64,000 bases of DNA from Mumia flava (lineage in GTDB: Bacteria > Actinomycetota > Actinomycetes > Propionibacteriales > Nocardioidaceae), in assembly GCF_002797495.1 (NCBI RefSeq), contig NZ_PGEZ01000001.1, positions 2,108,001 to 2,172,000 on the forward strand, given 5' to 3'. Within the stretch, counting starts at the first letter, position 1. Each line of letters starts with the position of its first letter. Shown here piece by piece: positions 47,041 to 55,167 of the stretch. A model generated the notes under the pieces. It did no database searches. It saw nothing but the letters and a program-made list of their open reading frames with translations, and was not told the DNA's origin. A program made the position numbers and the translations under genes.

Positions 47041-47238
47041 CGGACGGTCAAACCCTTGCGCACGACTCGTCGTCAGCGACGTCTTGACACCAACGGCGTC
47101 TCGGACGAGACGCCGCCGACCACGCCGCGCCGTCGCCGTGCTGGGCGTAGGTAGCAGACTGTCACGCGACCGGGCCGCCGAGCGCTGACCGTCGACGTTC
47201 GGGAGCGCGGCCCGGACGCCGTGTGGGACGATCAGCGC
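47041..47238. other. intergenic remnant, nothing recognised
   Basis: Together with 46855-47040 this is the largest stretch without a confident gene (about 380 bp). Beyond the repeat and toxin scar I see no coding frame with normal actinobacterial third-position bias, no RNA gene and no strong hairpin. Confidence 0.5.
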
Positions 47239-47541
47239 GTGATCTTCACCCCCCCCTCCGATCTTGTTGATCTCTGGGAGACCGACAAGCGTCAGGTGGT
47301 CCGCGCGTACGAGCAGGCGCAGCACGTGCGGGAGCGCGCGGGTGATCTCGGTGATCAGGTTCTCGAGGAGCAGCTGCACCTGACGGGCGTGGCGGATGCG
47401 TACCGGTCGCGTGACACCGTCGAGGGTCGGGTGCTCTGGGACGCGTGGCAGGAGGGCGCGTCGTCCCGCGACCTGCGGCGCCGACTGCGGTCGCGTCGCC
47501 TCCGAGCTCGCCGCAAGGCCGCCGGCGTGCAGCACGGCTGA
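47239..47541 (+). CDS. small basic protein of unknown function
   Basis: About 100 residues. The N-terminal part is VIFTPPSDLVDLWETDKRQ, followed by helical acidic/basic sequence and an Arg-rich tail (SSRDLRRRLRSRRLRARRKA). GTG 47239 or GTG 47221 in the same frame could start it; no good ribosome site is present. Third-position GC is mixed. I do not recognise a family. It may be a real orphan gene or a chance open frame next to the degraded toxin locus. Confidence 0.4.
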   Translation: MIFTPPSDLVDLWETDKRQVVRAYEQAQHVRERAGDLGDQVLEEQLHLTGVADAYRSRDTVEGRVLWDAWQEGASSRDLRRRLRSRRLRARRKAAGVQHG

Positions 47542-47642
47542 CCCCCGTACGACCGGCGTGAGATCGGGTCTCCGTCGCGAGTGTGGCGTGGCAGCGATCG
47601 GCGCGGCAGGATCGAGGGGTAGCCGAGTCGAGGAGGACCAGG

Positions 47643-49109
47643 ATGTCGCTGCAGGGTCACGAGGCCGAGGTCGTCAAGGGTGTGAGCACCGGGCTGTTCG
47701 TCGGAGGACAGTGGCGCGACGCCGAGTCCGGTGCCACCTTCGAGGTGGAGGACCCGTCGACCGGCGAGACGATCGCCTCGGTCGGCGACGCGTCGGTCGC
47801 TGACGGCACCGCAGCGCTCGACGCGGCGGTCGCGAAGCAGGAGGAGTGGGCGAAGACTCCGCCGCGTGACCGTGGCGAGATCCTGCGCAAGGCGTTCGAG
47901 CTGATCACCGAGCGCGCCGACGATCTCGCCCTGCTGATGACGCTCGAGATGGGCAAGCCGCTGTCGGAGTCGAAGGCCGAGATCGCGTACGGCGCCGAGT
48001 TCTTCCGGTGGTTCTCCGAGGAGGCCGTCAGGATCTCGGGCCGCTACTCCGTCGCCCCGAACGGCGCGACCCGGCTGCTCACCCTCAAGCAGCCGGTCGG
48101 CCCATGCCTGATGATCACGCCGTGGAACTTCCCGCTCGCGATGGGCACCCGCAAGATCGGCCCCGCGATCGCGGCCGGCTGCACGATGGTGATCAAACCG
48201 GCCCAGCTCACTCCGCTGACCATGCTCGCGCTCGCCGACATCCTGACCGAGGCCGGACTGCCGGAGGGCGTGCTCAACGTCGTCACGACGACGTCGACCG
48301 GCAAGGTGATGGAGCCGCTGATCCGCGATCCCCGGCTGCGCAAGCTCACCTTCACCGGCTCGACCGGCGTCGGGCGCCGGCTGGTCGAGCAGAGCGCCGA
48401 AGGTCTGCTGCGGGTGTCGATGGAGCTCGGCGGCAACGCGCCGTTCCTGGTGTTCTCCGACGCGGACCTCGACAAGGCCGTCGACGGCGCGATGCTCGCC
48501 AAGATGCGCAACGTCGGGGAGGCCTGCACGGCCGCGAACCGCTTCCTCGTGCACGACTCGGTCGCCGACGAGTTCTCCACGCGGCTGGCCGAGCGGATGG
48601 GCGCGATGACGGTGGGACGTGGCTCGGCCGAGGGGACCGAGGTCGGTCCGCTGGTCGAGTCCGCGGCTCGGGACAAGGTCGTGGAGCTGGTCTCGGATGC
48701 GGTCGACTCGGGAGCGAAGGTCCTGACCGGCGGCGAGGTCCCGGACGGACCCGGGTACTTCTACCCGCCGACCGTCCTCGCCGACGTCACCGAGTCGGCG
48801 AAGGTCTACTCGGAGGAGATCTTCGGTCCCGTCGCCCCGGTGTTCCGGTTCTCCAGCGACGACGAGGCGTTGCGGATGGCCAACGACACCGAGTACGGGC
48901 TGGTCGCGTACGCGTTCACCCAGGACCTCGGTCGCGCGGTGAAGGTCTACGAAGGCCTGGAGACCGGGATGGTCGGGATGAACCAGGGCATCGTCTCCAA
49001 TCCGGCCGCGCCGTTCGGCGGGGTGAAGGCGAGCGGGTTCGGCCGCGAGGGCGGCGCCGAGGGGATCGAGGAGTATCTCGAGACCAAGTACGTCGGCCTC
49101 GCCCTCTAG
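47643..49109 (+). CDS. gabD: NAD(P)-dependent succinate-semialdehyde dehydrogenase
   Basis: A 488-residue aldehyde dehydrogenase. MITPWNFPLAMGTRKIGPAI, FTGSTGVGRRLVEQ and MELGGNAPFLVFSDADLDKA (catalytic Glu) are clear, and the nucleophile is Cys in NVGEACTAANRFLVH. EIFGPVAPVFRF completes the set. ACTAANR and the LLTLKQPVGPCLMITPWN segment are typical of the GabD group, which converts succinate semialdehyde to succinate in GABA degradation. ATG 47643 follows GAGGAGGA. No GABA transaminase is adjacent. Confidence 0.9.
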   Translation: MSLQGHEAEVVKGVSTGLFVGGQWRDAESGATFEVEDPSTGETIASVGDASVADGTAALDAAVAKQEEWAKTPPRDRGEILRKAFELITERADDLALLMTLEMGKPLSESKAEIAYGAEFFRWFSEEAVRISGRYSVAPNGATRLLTLKQPVGPCLMITPWNFPLAMGTRKIGPAIAAGCTMVIKPAQLTPLTMLALADILTEAGLPEGVLNVVTTTSTGKVMEPLIRDPRLRKLTFTGSTGVGRRLVEQSAEGLLRVSMELGGNAPFLVFSDADLDKAVDGAMLAKMRNVGEACTAANRFLVHDSVADEFSTRLAERMGAMTVGRGSAEGTEVGPLVESAARDKVVELVSDAVDSGAKVLTGGEVPDGPGYFYPPTVLADVTESAKVYSEEIFGPVAPVFRFSSDDEALRMANDTEYGLVAYAFTQDLGRAVKVYEGLETGMVGMNQGIVSNPAAPFGGVKASGFGREGGAEGIEEYLETKYVGLAL

Positions 49110-49114
49110 CTCGC

Positions 49115-49168
49115 GGGTCACGCGCGGCGGGCTCGCGAGTCACCGGCGGCGTGGTCCCGAGTCACTCC
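49115..49168. repeat. degenerate direct repeats after the gabD stop
   Basis: CGCGGGTCAC, CGCGAGTCAC and CCCGAGTCAC follow one another at intervals of about 20 bp just after the stop codon. They look like an old slipped duplication. No gene lies in the 275-bp gap; its downstream part carries the ECF42-type promoter. Confidence 0.5.
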
Positions 49169-49303
49169 CGTGTTCACGCCTCGTACGGAGGCGCTGCGCT
49201 CATCGGGGTGATCGGGCTGCGCAAACGCGGGTAGGTCTGGACTCCTGGTACGGCGTGCGCGCACGGCGTGCGAGAAAAAAATCCGGAACACGTCGCGAGG
49301 CGA

Positions 49304-49330
49304 TGTCGAAAGGCCCGGCCTCCGTTCGTG
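49304..49330 (+). promoter_or_regulatory. candidate ECF42-type promoter
   Basis: TGTCGA (49304-49309), the -35 element described for ECF42 sigma factors, is followed after 17 bp by CGTG (49327-49330), one base off the usual CGTC/CGAC -10. It lies 55 bp before the first gene of an operon that ends with an ECF42 sigma factor. Confidence 0.55.
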
Positions 49331-49384
49331 GAGGGGGTGAAGAGCCGCCCGTACGAAGCGGACGGCCGACCCCAGGAGGACACG

Positions 49385-50071
49385 ATGACCACCACCGCCA
49401 GCACGCCGACCACCGCCACCCCCTGTACGCCCGAGCAGCGCATCACCCGGTCGCTGCTGGGCTACGGCATCATCGCCGGCCCGTTCTACGTGACCGTCAG
49501 CCTCGTGCAGGCGTTCACGCGCGACGGGTTCGATCCGACGACCCACGCCTGGAGCCAGCTCGCCCTCGGAGACCTCGGCTGGATCCAGGTCGTGAACCTC
49601 ACCCTCACCGGCCTCATGGTGCTTGCGTTCGCGATCGGGTTGAACCGCAGCCTCACCGACGGTCCCGGGTCGCGCTGGGCGCCGCGCCTGGTCGGCGGCT
49701 TCGGTGTCGCGATGATGGTGGCGGCCGCGTTCCGCGCCGACCCGTCGTACGGCTTCCCGCTCGGCACGCCGGACGGTCCCGGCACGTTCTCGACCCACGG
49801 GACGATCCACCTCGCGGCGGCGGCGATCGGCTTCACGTGCCTGGCCGCAGCAGGTTTCGTCATCGCCCGCCGGTACGGGGCGGAGGGTCGTCAGCGAGCC
49901 GCGCTGGCGTCGCGAGTCGCAGCCGTCGTGTTCTTCGCCGGCTTCGTCGCGATGGGGGCGAGCGGTGGTGCCGCCGCCGGCAACCTTGCGTTCACCGCCG
50001 CCGTCATCACGGTCTTCGGCTGGCTGACGGCCCTCGCCGTGGACCAGTATCGGAACACCCGGGCCGCGTGA
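49385..50071 (+). CDS. DUF998-type membrane protein
   Basis: A 228-residue membrane protein with about six hydrophobic helices. LLGYGIIAGPFYVTVSLVQA, RDGFDPTTHAWSQLALGDLG and VAAAFRADPSYGFPLGTP are characteristic of the DUF998 family. Function unknown. ATG 49385 follows CAGGAGGA. It is first in an operon with a YCII protein and an ECF42 sigma factor; DUF998 genes are repeatedly found beside such sigma genes, so it is probably a target or part of the same response. Confidence 0.83.
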   Translation: MTTTASTPTTATPCTPEQRITRSLLGYGIIAGPFYVTVSLVQAFTRDGFDPTTHAWSQLALGDLGWIQVVNLTLTGLMVLAFAIGLNRSLTDGPGSRWAPRLVGGFGVAMMVAAAFRADPSYGFPLGTPDGPGTFSTHGTIHLAAAAIGFTCLAAAGFVIARRYGAEGRQRAALASRVAAVVFFAGFVAMGASGGAAAGNLAFTAAVITVFGWLTALAVDQYRNTRAA

Positions 50072-50096
50072 GCTCGAGTCGACAGAGGAGACGGAC

Positions 50097-50468
50097 ATGC
50101 GCTACTTCACCCTGCTCGAGGCGACGGCGCCCGACGGGCCCCCACCCGCCGAGCTGATGGAGGCGATCGCCGCGCTCGGCGCGGAGGCCGGTCAGGCCGG
50201 GAGCCTGGTCGACTTCGCGGGACTGACACCCAGCGCGTTCGGCGCCCGGGTGGACGTCGACGGCGACGGGCTCAGCATCACCGACGGGCCGTTCGCGGAG
50301 TCCAAGGAGCTCGTCAGCTACGCCCTCTACGACGTCCGGACCAAGGAGGAGGCGGTCGAGTGGGCGCGGCGGTTCATGCAGCTGCACGTCGACCACTGGC
50401 CGGGGTGGGTCGGCACGACGAAGGTGGTCAAGGTCTTCGGCCCGGAGGACGTCCCGCCCGCGGGCTGA
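50097..50468 (+). CDS. YCII/DGPF-domain protein, ECF42 partner
   Basis: A 123-residue YCII-fold protein. MRYFTLLEATAPDGPPPAEL opens it, and the DGPF motif appears as ITDGPFAESKELVSYALYDV. The tail VEWARRFMQLHVDHWPG is usual for the family. DGPF-domain proteins are the standard genomic partner of ECF42 sigma factors and are controlled by them. ATG 50097 follows GAGGAGACGG. The sigma gene starts one base after its stop codon. Confidence 0.9.
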   Translation: MRYFTLLEATAPDGPPPAELMEAIAALGAEAGQAGSLVDFAGLTPSAFGARVDVDGDGLSITDGPFAESKELVSYALYDVRTKEEAVEWARRFMQLHVDHWPGWVGTTKVVKVFGPEDVPPAG

Positions 50469-50469
50469 C

Positions 50470-51792
50470 ATGGACGAGACCGTTCCCGAACGCCCCGCGT
50501 CGGCGTCTCCCACCGATGGGGACGCCGACGCGGCACGCCGTACGGTCGAGGCCGTCTGGCGGATCGAGGCCGGGCGTCTGATCGCCGGGCTGGCCCGCGT
50601 CACCGGCGATCTCGGGACCGCCGAGGAGATGGCGCAGGACGCGCTCGTCGTCGCCCTGGAGCAGTGGCCGTCGCGCGGTGTCCCGCCGAACCCGGCCGGG
50701 TGGCTCATGACCACCGCGAAGAACCGCGCGATCGACGCAGCGCGGCGGCGGTCCACGTACCAGCGCAAGCTCGCCGAGGTCGGCCGCGACCTCGACGACC
50801 GCACCGCGGACACCGAGGTGGAGGACGCGCTCGACGATGTCGGCGACGACCTGCTCCGGCTGGTGTTCACCGCCTGCCACCCGGTGCTGTCGGTCGAGTC
50901 ACGGGTCGCGCTGACGCTGCGCTGCCTCGGTGGCCTGTCCACGGCGGAGATCGCGCGCGGGTTCCTCGTCAGCGAGGCGACGATGGGTCAACGGATCTCG
51001 CGCGCGAAGAAGACCCTGACCGATCGGAAGGTCGTGTTCGCGCTGCCGGACCCCGACGAGCGCGCCGCGCGGCTCGACTCGGTCCTGGAGGTCGTGTACC
51101 TCATCTTCAACGAGGGGTACGCCGCGACCGGCGGCACGGAGTGGTACCGGACCGAGCTGTGCTCCGAGGCGCTCCGCCTCGCGAGGGTCCTGGCGGGTCT
51201 CGTCGAGGACGACCCGGAGGTGCTCGGGTTCGTCGCGCTGCTCGAGCTCCAAGCAGCCCGGATCCCCGCTCGGACGGCGGCCGACGGGTCGCCGGTGCTG
51301 CTCGACGAGCAGGACCGGCAGCGCTGGGACCGCACGCTGGTGCGGCGCGGGATCGCAGCACTCGACCGCGCGCAGGTGCTGGCGAGCGAGCCGGGCACGG
51401 ACCGCGCGCTCGGTCCGTACGCGGTCCAGGCCGAGATCGCGGCCTGCCACGCTCGCGCCCGGTCGTACGAGGAGACCGACTGGCATCGCATCGCCGCGCT
51501 CTACACCGTGCTGCGCGCCCAGTGGCCGTCGCCGGTCGTCGAGGTCAACCGCGCGGTCGCGGTCGGGATGGCCGACGGGCCCGAGCGCGGCCTGGCCGTG
51601 CTCGACGCCATCGCGTCCACGCCGGCGCTGCGCGGCTACCCGCAGCTCCCGGCCGTACGCGGTCACCTGCTGGCGCTCGCCGGCCGCGCGGACGCCGCGG
51701 TGGCGTCGTACGAGCAGGCCGCGGAGCTGACCCGGAACGCCGCCGAGCGTGCGGCGTACGAGCGCAAAGCAGCGGGCCTGCGTACGGGGTGA
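50470..51792 (+). CDS. ECF42 group sigma factor
   Basis: A 440-residue sigma factor. Region 2 is EAVWRIEAGRLIAGLARVTG, EEMAQDALVVALEQWP; PPNPAGWLMTTAKNRAIDAA is the conserved linker. Region 4 is LTLRCLGGLSTAEIARGFLV with SEATMGQRISRAKKTL. The long C-terminal extension (about 230 residues) contains TPR-like helices and the ECF42 signatures YLIFNEGYAATGG and PYAVQAEIAACHARA. The extension is required for activity in studied members and stands in for an anti-sigma factor. ATG 50470 follows the YCII stop by one base. Confidence 0.92.
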   Translation: MDETVPERPASASPTDGDADAARRTVEAVWRIEAGRLIAGLARVTGDLGTAEEMAQDALVVALEQWPSRGVPPNPAGWLMTTAKNRAIDAARRRSTYQRKLAEVGRDLDDRTADTEVEDALDDVGDDLLRLVFTACHPVLSVESRVALTLRCLGGLSTAEIARGFLVSEATMGQRISRAKKTLTDRKVVFALPDPDERAARLDSVLEVVYLIFNEGYAATGGTEWYRTELCSEALRLARVLAGLVEDDPEVLGFVALLELQAARIPARTAADGSPVLLDEQDRQRWDRTLVRRGIAALDRAQVLASEPGTDRALGPYAVQAEIAACHARARSYEETDWHRIAALYTVLRAQWPSPVVEVNRAVAVGMADGPERGLAVLDAIASTPALRGYPQLPAVRGHLLALAGRADAAVASYEQAAELTRNAAERAAYERKAAGLRTG

Positions 51793-51816
51793 GTCCGCGA
51801 CGGGCACGGCAGAGCC

Positions 51817-51844
51817 TTGCCCGCCACCCGGAGCCCGGTAGTCT
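51817..51844 (+). promoter_or_regulatory. promoter of the riboswitch-terC transcript
   Basis: TTGCCC (51817-51822) and TAGTCT (51839-51844) are separated by 16 bp. Transcription would begin near 51851, right at the 5' edge of the riboswitch aptamer. Confidence 0.6.
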
Positions 51845-51852
51845 GAGCACCA

Positions 51853-51945
51853 CGGAAGGGGAGTACCCCACCACCACGGGTCGTCAGCTCGGTACGGAGA
51901 CGTCCCGGCCCGTGGGGCCGCAGAGCCGGGGGAGACCTTCGTCGA
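51853..51945 (+). ncRNA. yybP-ykoY manganese riboswitch
   Basis: The leader contains the two conserved yybP-ykoY internal loops: GGAAGGGGAGTA on the 5' side and GGGGGAGACCTTCGTCG on the 3' side, joined by paired GC-rich arms. The 5' half also contains CGGAGACGTCCCGGCCCG, whose GC-rich part pairs with the following strand. This class senses Mn2+ and usually controls Mn exporters, including TerC/YkoY and MntP. Here it precedes a His-rich small gene and terC. The GGAGGTG ribosome site of the small gene lies 13 bases after the aptamer, so control may act on translation. Confidence 0.85.
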
Positions 51946-51969
51946 AACGCGATCGACGGAGGTGTCGTG

Positions 51970-52113
51970 GTGAACATCTATCTCTTCGAGTTCCTGGCCG
52001 TGGTGGCGGTGATCGCCTGGGCGGGTGCGCTCACGTGGTTGATCTCGCGTGACGTCGTGCGGTGGAAGCACCATCGCGACGAACGCCACGGCCACCACCA
52101 CCCCCACGCCTGA
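51970..52113 (+). CDS. 47-residue single-pass membrane protein with His-rich tail
   Basis: A short frame between the Mn2+ riboswitch and terC. It starts with MNIYLFEFLAVVAVIAWAGA, one transmembrane helix, then LTWLISRDVVRWKHHRD and ends ERHGHHHPHA. The basic, His-rich tail after the helix should lie in the cytoplasm and could bind metal. GTG 51970 is seven bases after GGAGG (51958-51962); GTG 51967 is the alternative. The terC start follows its stop by two bases. No known family recognised. Role in Mn2+ handling is inferred from the riboswitch and neighbour. Confidence 0.75.
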   Translation: MNIYLFEFLAVVAVIAWAGALTWLISRDVVRWKHHRDERHGHHHPHA

Positions 52114-52115
52114 TC

Positions 52116-53108
52116 GTGACGGGCATCGAATCGATCGCGTCCCCCGCCCTGTGGCTCATCACCGCAGGCGCCGTGGTCGCGCTCCTCGTCGTCGACTTCA
52201 TCGTCACCCGCCGCCCGCACGAGGTGTCGATGCGTGAGGCGATCGGATGGTCGGTCTTCTACGTCGCGCTGCCGCTCGCCTTCACCTTCTACGTCTGGGG
52301 TGCGCACGGGGGCGACAACGGCCTGGACTACCTCACCGGCTACCTGGTCGAGAAGTCGCTGAGCGTCGACAACCTCTTCGTCTTCATGGTCCTCCTGGCA
52401 GCGTTCGCGGTGCCGCCGGAGCTGCAGCAGCGGGTTCTCCTGTACGGCATCGCGGGGGCGCTCGTGCTGCGCACGGTCTTCATCGTGATCGGGGCGGCCG
52501 CGATCGCGGCGTTCGACGAGGTGTTCCTGCTCTTCGGGCTGCTCCTCGTCCTCACCGCGGCGAAGCTCCTGCGGGACGCGCGGCGCGGACAGGCGCACCA
52601 GGTCGACGTCGCGCGCCTGCGCAGCGTCCGGCTCGTGCGCCGGTTCGTGCCGGTCACGGAGCAGTACGAGGGACCGCGCATGCTCGGGCGGATCGACGGG
52701 CGCAGGGCGATCACGCCGTTCGCGGTCGTGGTCGTCGCGGTGCTGGCGACCGACGTCGTGTTCGCCGTCGACTCCGTTCCGGCGGTCTACGGCATCACCG
52801 GCGACCCGTACCTCGTGTTCGTGACGAACGCGTTCGCGCTCCTCGGTCTGCGGGCTCTGTACTTCGTCCTGCACGGCGCGATGGATCGCCTCGTCTACCT
52901 GGACTACGGGTTGGCGACGATCCTCGGCTTCATCGGCGTCAAGCTCGCACTGCACTGGGCGCACAACGTCTGGACGAGCGTGCCGGAGATCCCGACGCTT
53001 CTGTCGCTCGCGGTGATCGTGGGCGTCCTGGCTGTGACCGTGGTGGCGAGCCTCCTGCGGGATCGGGCGCGCCGCCGCGAGCGGTCCACCGCCGACGTCG
53101 CTGTCTAG
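52116..53108 (+). CDS. terC: TerC family membrane protein, probable Mn2+ exporter
   Basis: A 330-residue TerC/Alx-type membrane protein with about nine hydrophobic helices. The acidic metal-binding helices EKSLSVDNLFVFMVLLAAFA and TDVVFAVDSVPAVYGITGDP are the family signatures. Studied relatives (YkoY, Alx, MeeF) export Mn2+ and support metalation of exported enzymes. GTG 52116 has no ribosome site of its own and lies two bases after the small His-rich gene, so translation is probably coupled. The upstream riboswitch would raise expression at high Mn2+. A tellurite role is unlikely without other ter genes. Confidence 0.88.
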   Translation: MTGIESIASPALWLITAGAVVALLVVDFIVTRRPHEVSMREAIGWSVFYVALPLAFTFYVWGAHGGDNGLDYLTGYLVEKSLSVDNLFVFMVLLAAFAVPPELQQRVLLYGIAGALVLRTVFIVIGAAAIAAFDEVFLLFGLLLVLTAAKLLRDARRGQAHQVDVARLRSVRLVRRFVPVTEQYEGPRMLGRIDGRRAITPFAVVVVAVLATDVVFAVDSVPAVYGITGDPYLVFVTNAFALLGLRALYFVLHGAMDRLVYLDYGLATILGFIGVKLALHWAHNVWTSVPEIPTLLSLAVIVGVLAVTVVASLLRDRARRRERSTADVAV

Positions 53109-55045
53109 AACGCGACGTCGGCGCGGTGGTGGTCGCGGAAGCAACGACCGTCGGTGTAGCGGACGCCGTCGGAGAAGCGTGCCTCCACCGAGCCGGACCC
53201 GAACTGCTCGACGTACAGCCGGGCGTACAGCCCTCCGCGCTCGAGCAGCTCGGCGTGCGTGCCCTGCTCGACCAGCTCGCCGTCCTCGAGCCCGAAGATC
53301 ACGTCGGCGTTCTGGATCGTCGACAGCCGGTGCGCGATCGCGATGGTCGTACGGCCGTGGGTGGCACGATCGAGTGCTTCCTGCACGAGCCGCTCGGTCT
53401 CGGTGTCGAGCGCCGAGGTGGCCTCGTCGAGCACGAGGACCCGCGGGTTCATCAGGAACACCCGGGCGATCGCGATCCGCTGCTTCTCGCCGCCCGACAG
53501 CCGGTAGCCGCGCTCGCCCGTGATCGTCTCGTACCCGTCGGGGAAGCTCATGATCCGGTCGTGGATGTTCGCGTCGCGAGCGGCCTGCTCGACCTCGTCG
53601 GGTGTGGCGCCTTCCTTCGCGTACGCGATGTTCTCGGCGATCGTGCCGTGGAAGAGGTACGGCTCCTGCGTCACCATGCCGACCGCGCGACCGAGCGACT
53701 CGGCGGTCGCGTCGCGGACGTCGACGCCGTCGATCAGGACCGCCCCGCGGGTGACCTCGTGGAAGCGCGGGATCAGGTAGGTCATCGTCGTCTTGCCGGA
53801 GCCCGACGGACCGACGATCGCGGCCAGCCTCCCAGGCTCCACCTGCAGCGACACGTCCCGCAGCACCCAGGTCGCCTCGGTCACCGGGTCGGCCTCGTCG
53901 GTGCCGCGCGGCTGCTGGCCGAGGATCCGCGGCGGAGGGTACTGGAAGGAGACGTCGCGGAACTCGACCGCGCCGCCACGCCCGGTGTCCGGCAGCGGCT
54001 GCGCGCCGGGGCGCTCGATGATCGCCGGGTCGAGGTCGAGGTACTCGAAGATCCGGCGGAACAGCGCGATCGACGTCTGCACGTCCAGCGTCACCCGCAT
54101 CAGCTGGATCAGCGGCATCTGCAGACGCCCCTGAAGTGTGGTGAACGCGACGAGCGTCCCCGCCGTGAGCGTCGCTCCGCCGGCCGACCCGGTGATCATG
54201 AACCCGGCCGCGAGGTAGATCAGCGCCGGCGTGATCGCGAAGAACGTCTGCACCAGCGCGAAGAACGTGCGGCCGGTCATCGCGGCCTCGACCTGGAGGC
54301 GGGTCTGGCGACGGTTCTCGTCGCGGTAGCGCTCGGTCTCCGCCTCGGAGCGGTTGAACACCTTCGCGAGCAGGATCCCCGAGACCGACAGTGCCTCCTC
54401 GGTGATCGCGGTCATCTCCGACAGCGACTCCTGGGTCTTGCGCGCGAGCCGGCGGCGCCGCCGGCCGACCCGAACCTGCACGACGACGAACACCGGCATC
54501 AGCACCAGCGCGATGATCGTGAGCTGCCACGACAGGATCACCATCGCGATCAGAGCCGACGAGACGGTCACGGCGTTCTGGAGGATCGTCGTCGCCGTGT
54601 CCGTCAGGACCGTACGGACGCCGCCGACGTCGTTCGCGAGCCGCGACTGGATCGACCCGGTCTTGGTCGCGGTGAAGAAGCCGAGCTCCATCGTCTGCAG
54701 GTGCTCGAACAGCCGGCCGCGCAGGTCGGCCATCGCGGAGTTGCCGATCGTCGAGGTCAGGTAGTTCTGGCCGATCCCGATCAGCGCGGTCACCACCGGG
54801 ATCGCGCACATCCCCGCGACGAGCCACGCGAGCAGCGTGAGGTCGGGATCGCCCCCGTCGGTCGGGAACAGCGCATCGTCGAACACGGCCTTCGTCAGGA
54901 ACGGCGCCAGGGCGCTGAGCGCCGCCGCCGTGACGACGGCGATCGCGACGGCGATCATCATCGTGCGGTACGGAGCGAGCAGCCGGGCGATCCGGGGCAG
55001 CACGGGCGTCGGGTCGCCGTACGCCGGTGGATCGGGGGTGCTCAT
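53105..55045 (-). CDS. ABC exporter, fused membrane and ATPase domains
   Basis: A 646-residue half-transporter of the MsbA/LmrA type. Residues about 20-330 form a six-helix ABC transmembrane domain (FFTATKTGSIQSRLANDVGG, ISWALIAMVILSWQLT-like). The ATPase has Walker A GPSGSGKTTM, signature RLSGGEKQRIAIARVF, Walker B VLVLDEATSALD and H-loop AIAHRLSTI. A linker of about 40 residues holds an insert (GQQPRGTDEADPVTEA). It works as a homodimer or with a partner not seen here. ATG 55045 is the start. The stop overlaps the end of terC by four bases, tail to tail. Confidence 0.9.
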   Translation of the reverse strand: MSTPDPPAYGDPTPVLPRIARLLAPYRTMMIAVAIAVVTAAALSALAPFLTKAVFDDALFPTDGGDPDLTLLAWLVAGMCAIPVVTALIGIGQNYLTSTIGNSAMADLRGRLFEHLQTMELGFFTATKTGSIQSRLANDVGGVRTVLTDTATTILQNAVTVSSALIAMVILSWQLTIIALVLMPVFVVVQVRVGRRRRRLARKTQESLSEMTAITEEALSVSGILLAKVFNRSEAETERYRDENRRQTRLQVEAAMTGRTFFALVQTFFAITPALIYLAAGFMITGSAGGATLTAGTLVAFTTLQGRLQMPLIQLMRVTLDVQTSIALFRRIFEYLDLDPAIIERPGAQPLPDTGRGGAVEFRDVSFQYPPPRILGQQPRGTDEADPVTEATWVLRDVSLQVEPGRLAAIVGPSGSGKTTMTYLIPRFHEVTRGAVLIDGVDVRDATAESLGRAVGMVTQEPYLFHGTIAENIAYAKEGATPDEVEQAARDANIHDRIMSFPDGYETITGERGYRLSGGEKQRIAIARVFLMNPRVLVLDEATSALDTETERLVQEALDRATHGRTTIAIAHRLSTIQNADVIFGLEDGELVEQGTHAELLERGGLYARLYVEQFGSGSVEARFSDGVRYTDGRCFRDHHRADVAF

Positions 55046-55167
55046 GCATCGAGCCTAGGTCGCAGGCCCGACACAAGCCTGCCGCGGCGTTGGGAAGCGG
55101 GCCGTACATCAGCAGGGAGGGGCACTGACGTGGGATCGTGGCGTGCACCGACGACGAGGAGTGCGGG

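Noticed and set aside
52116-53108. Tellurite resistance function for TerC
   Set aside because: No other ter genes are present and the Mn2+ riboswitch gives a better explanation.
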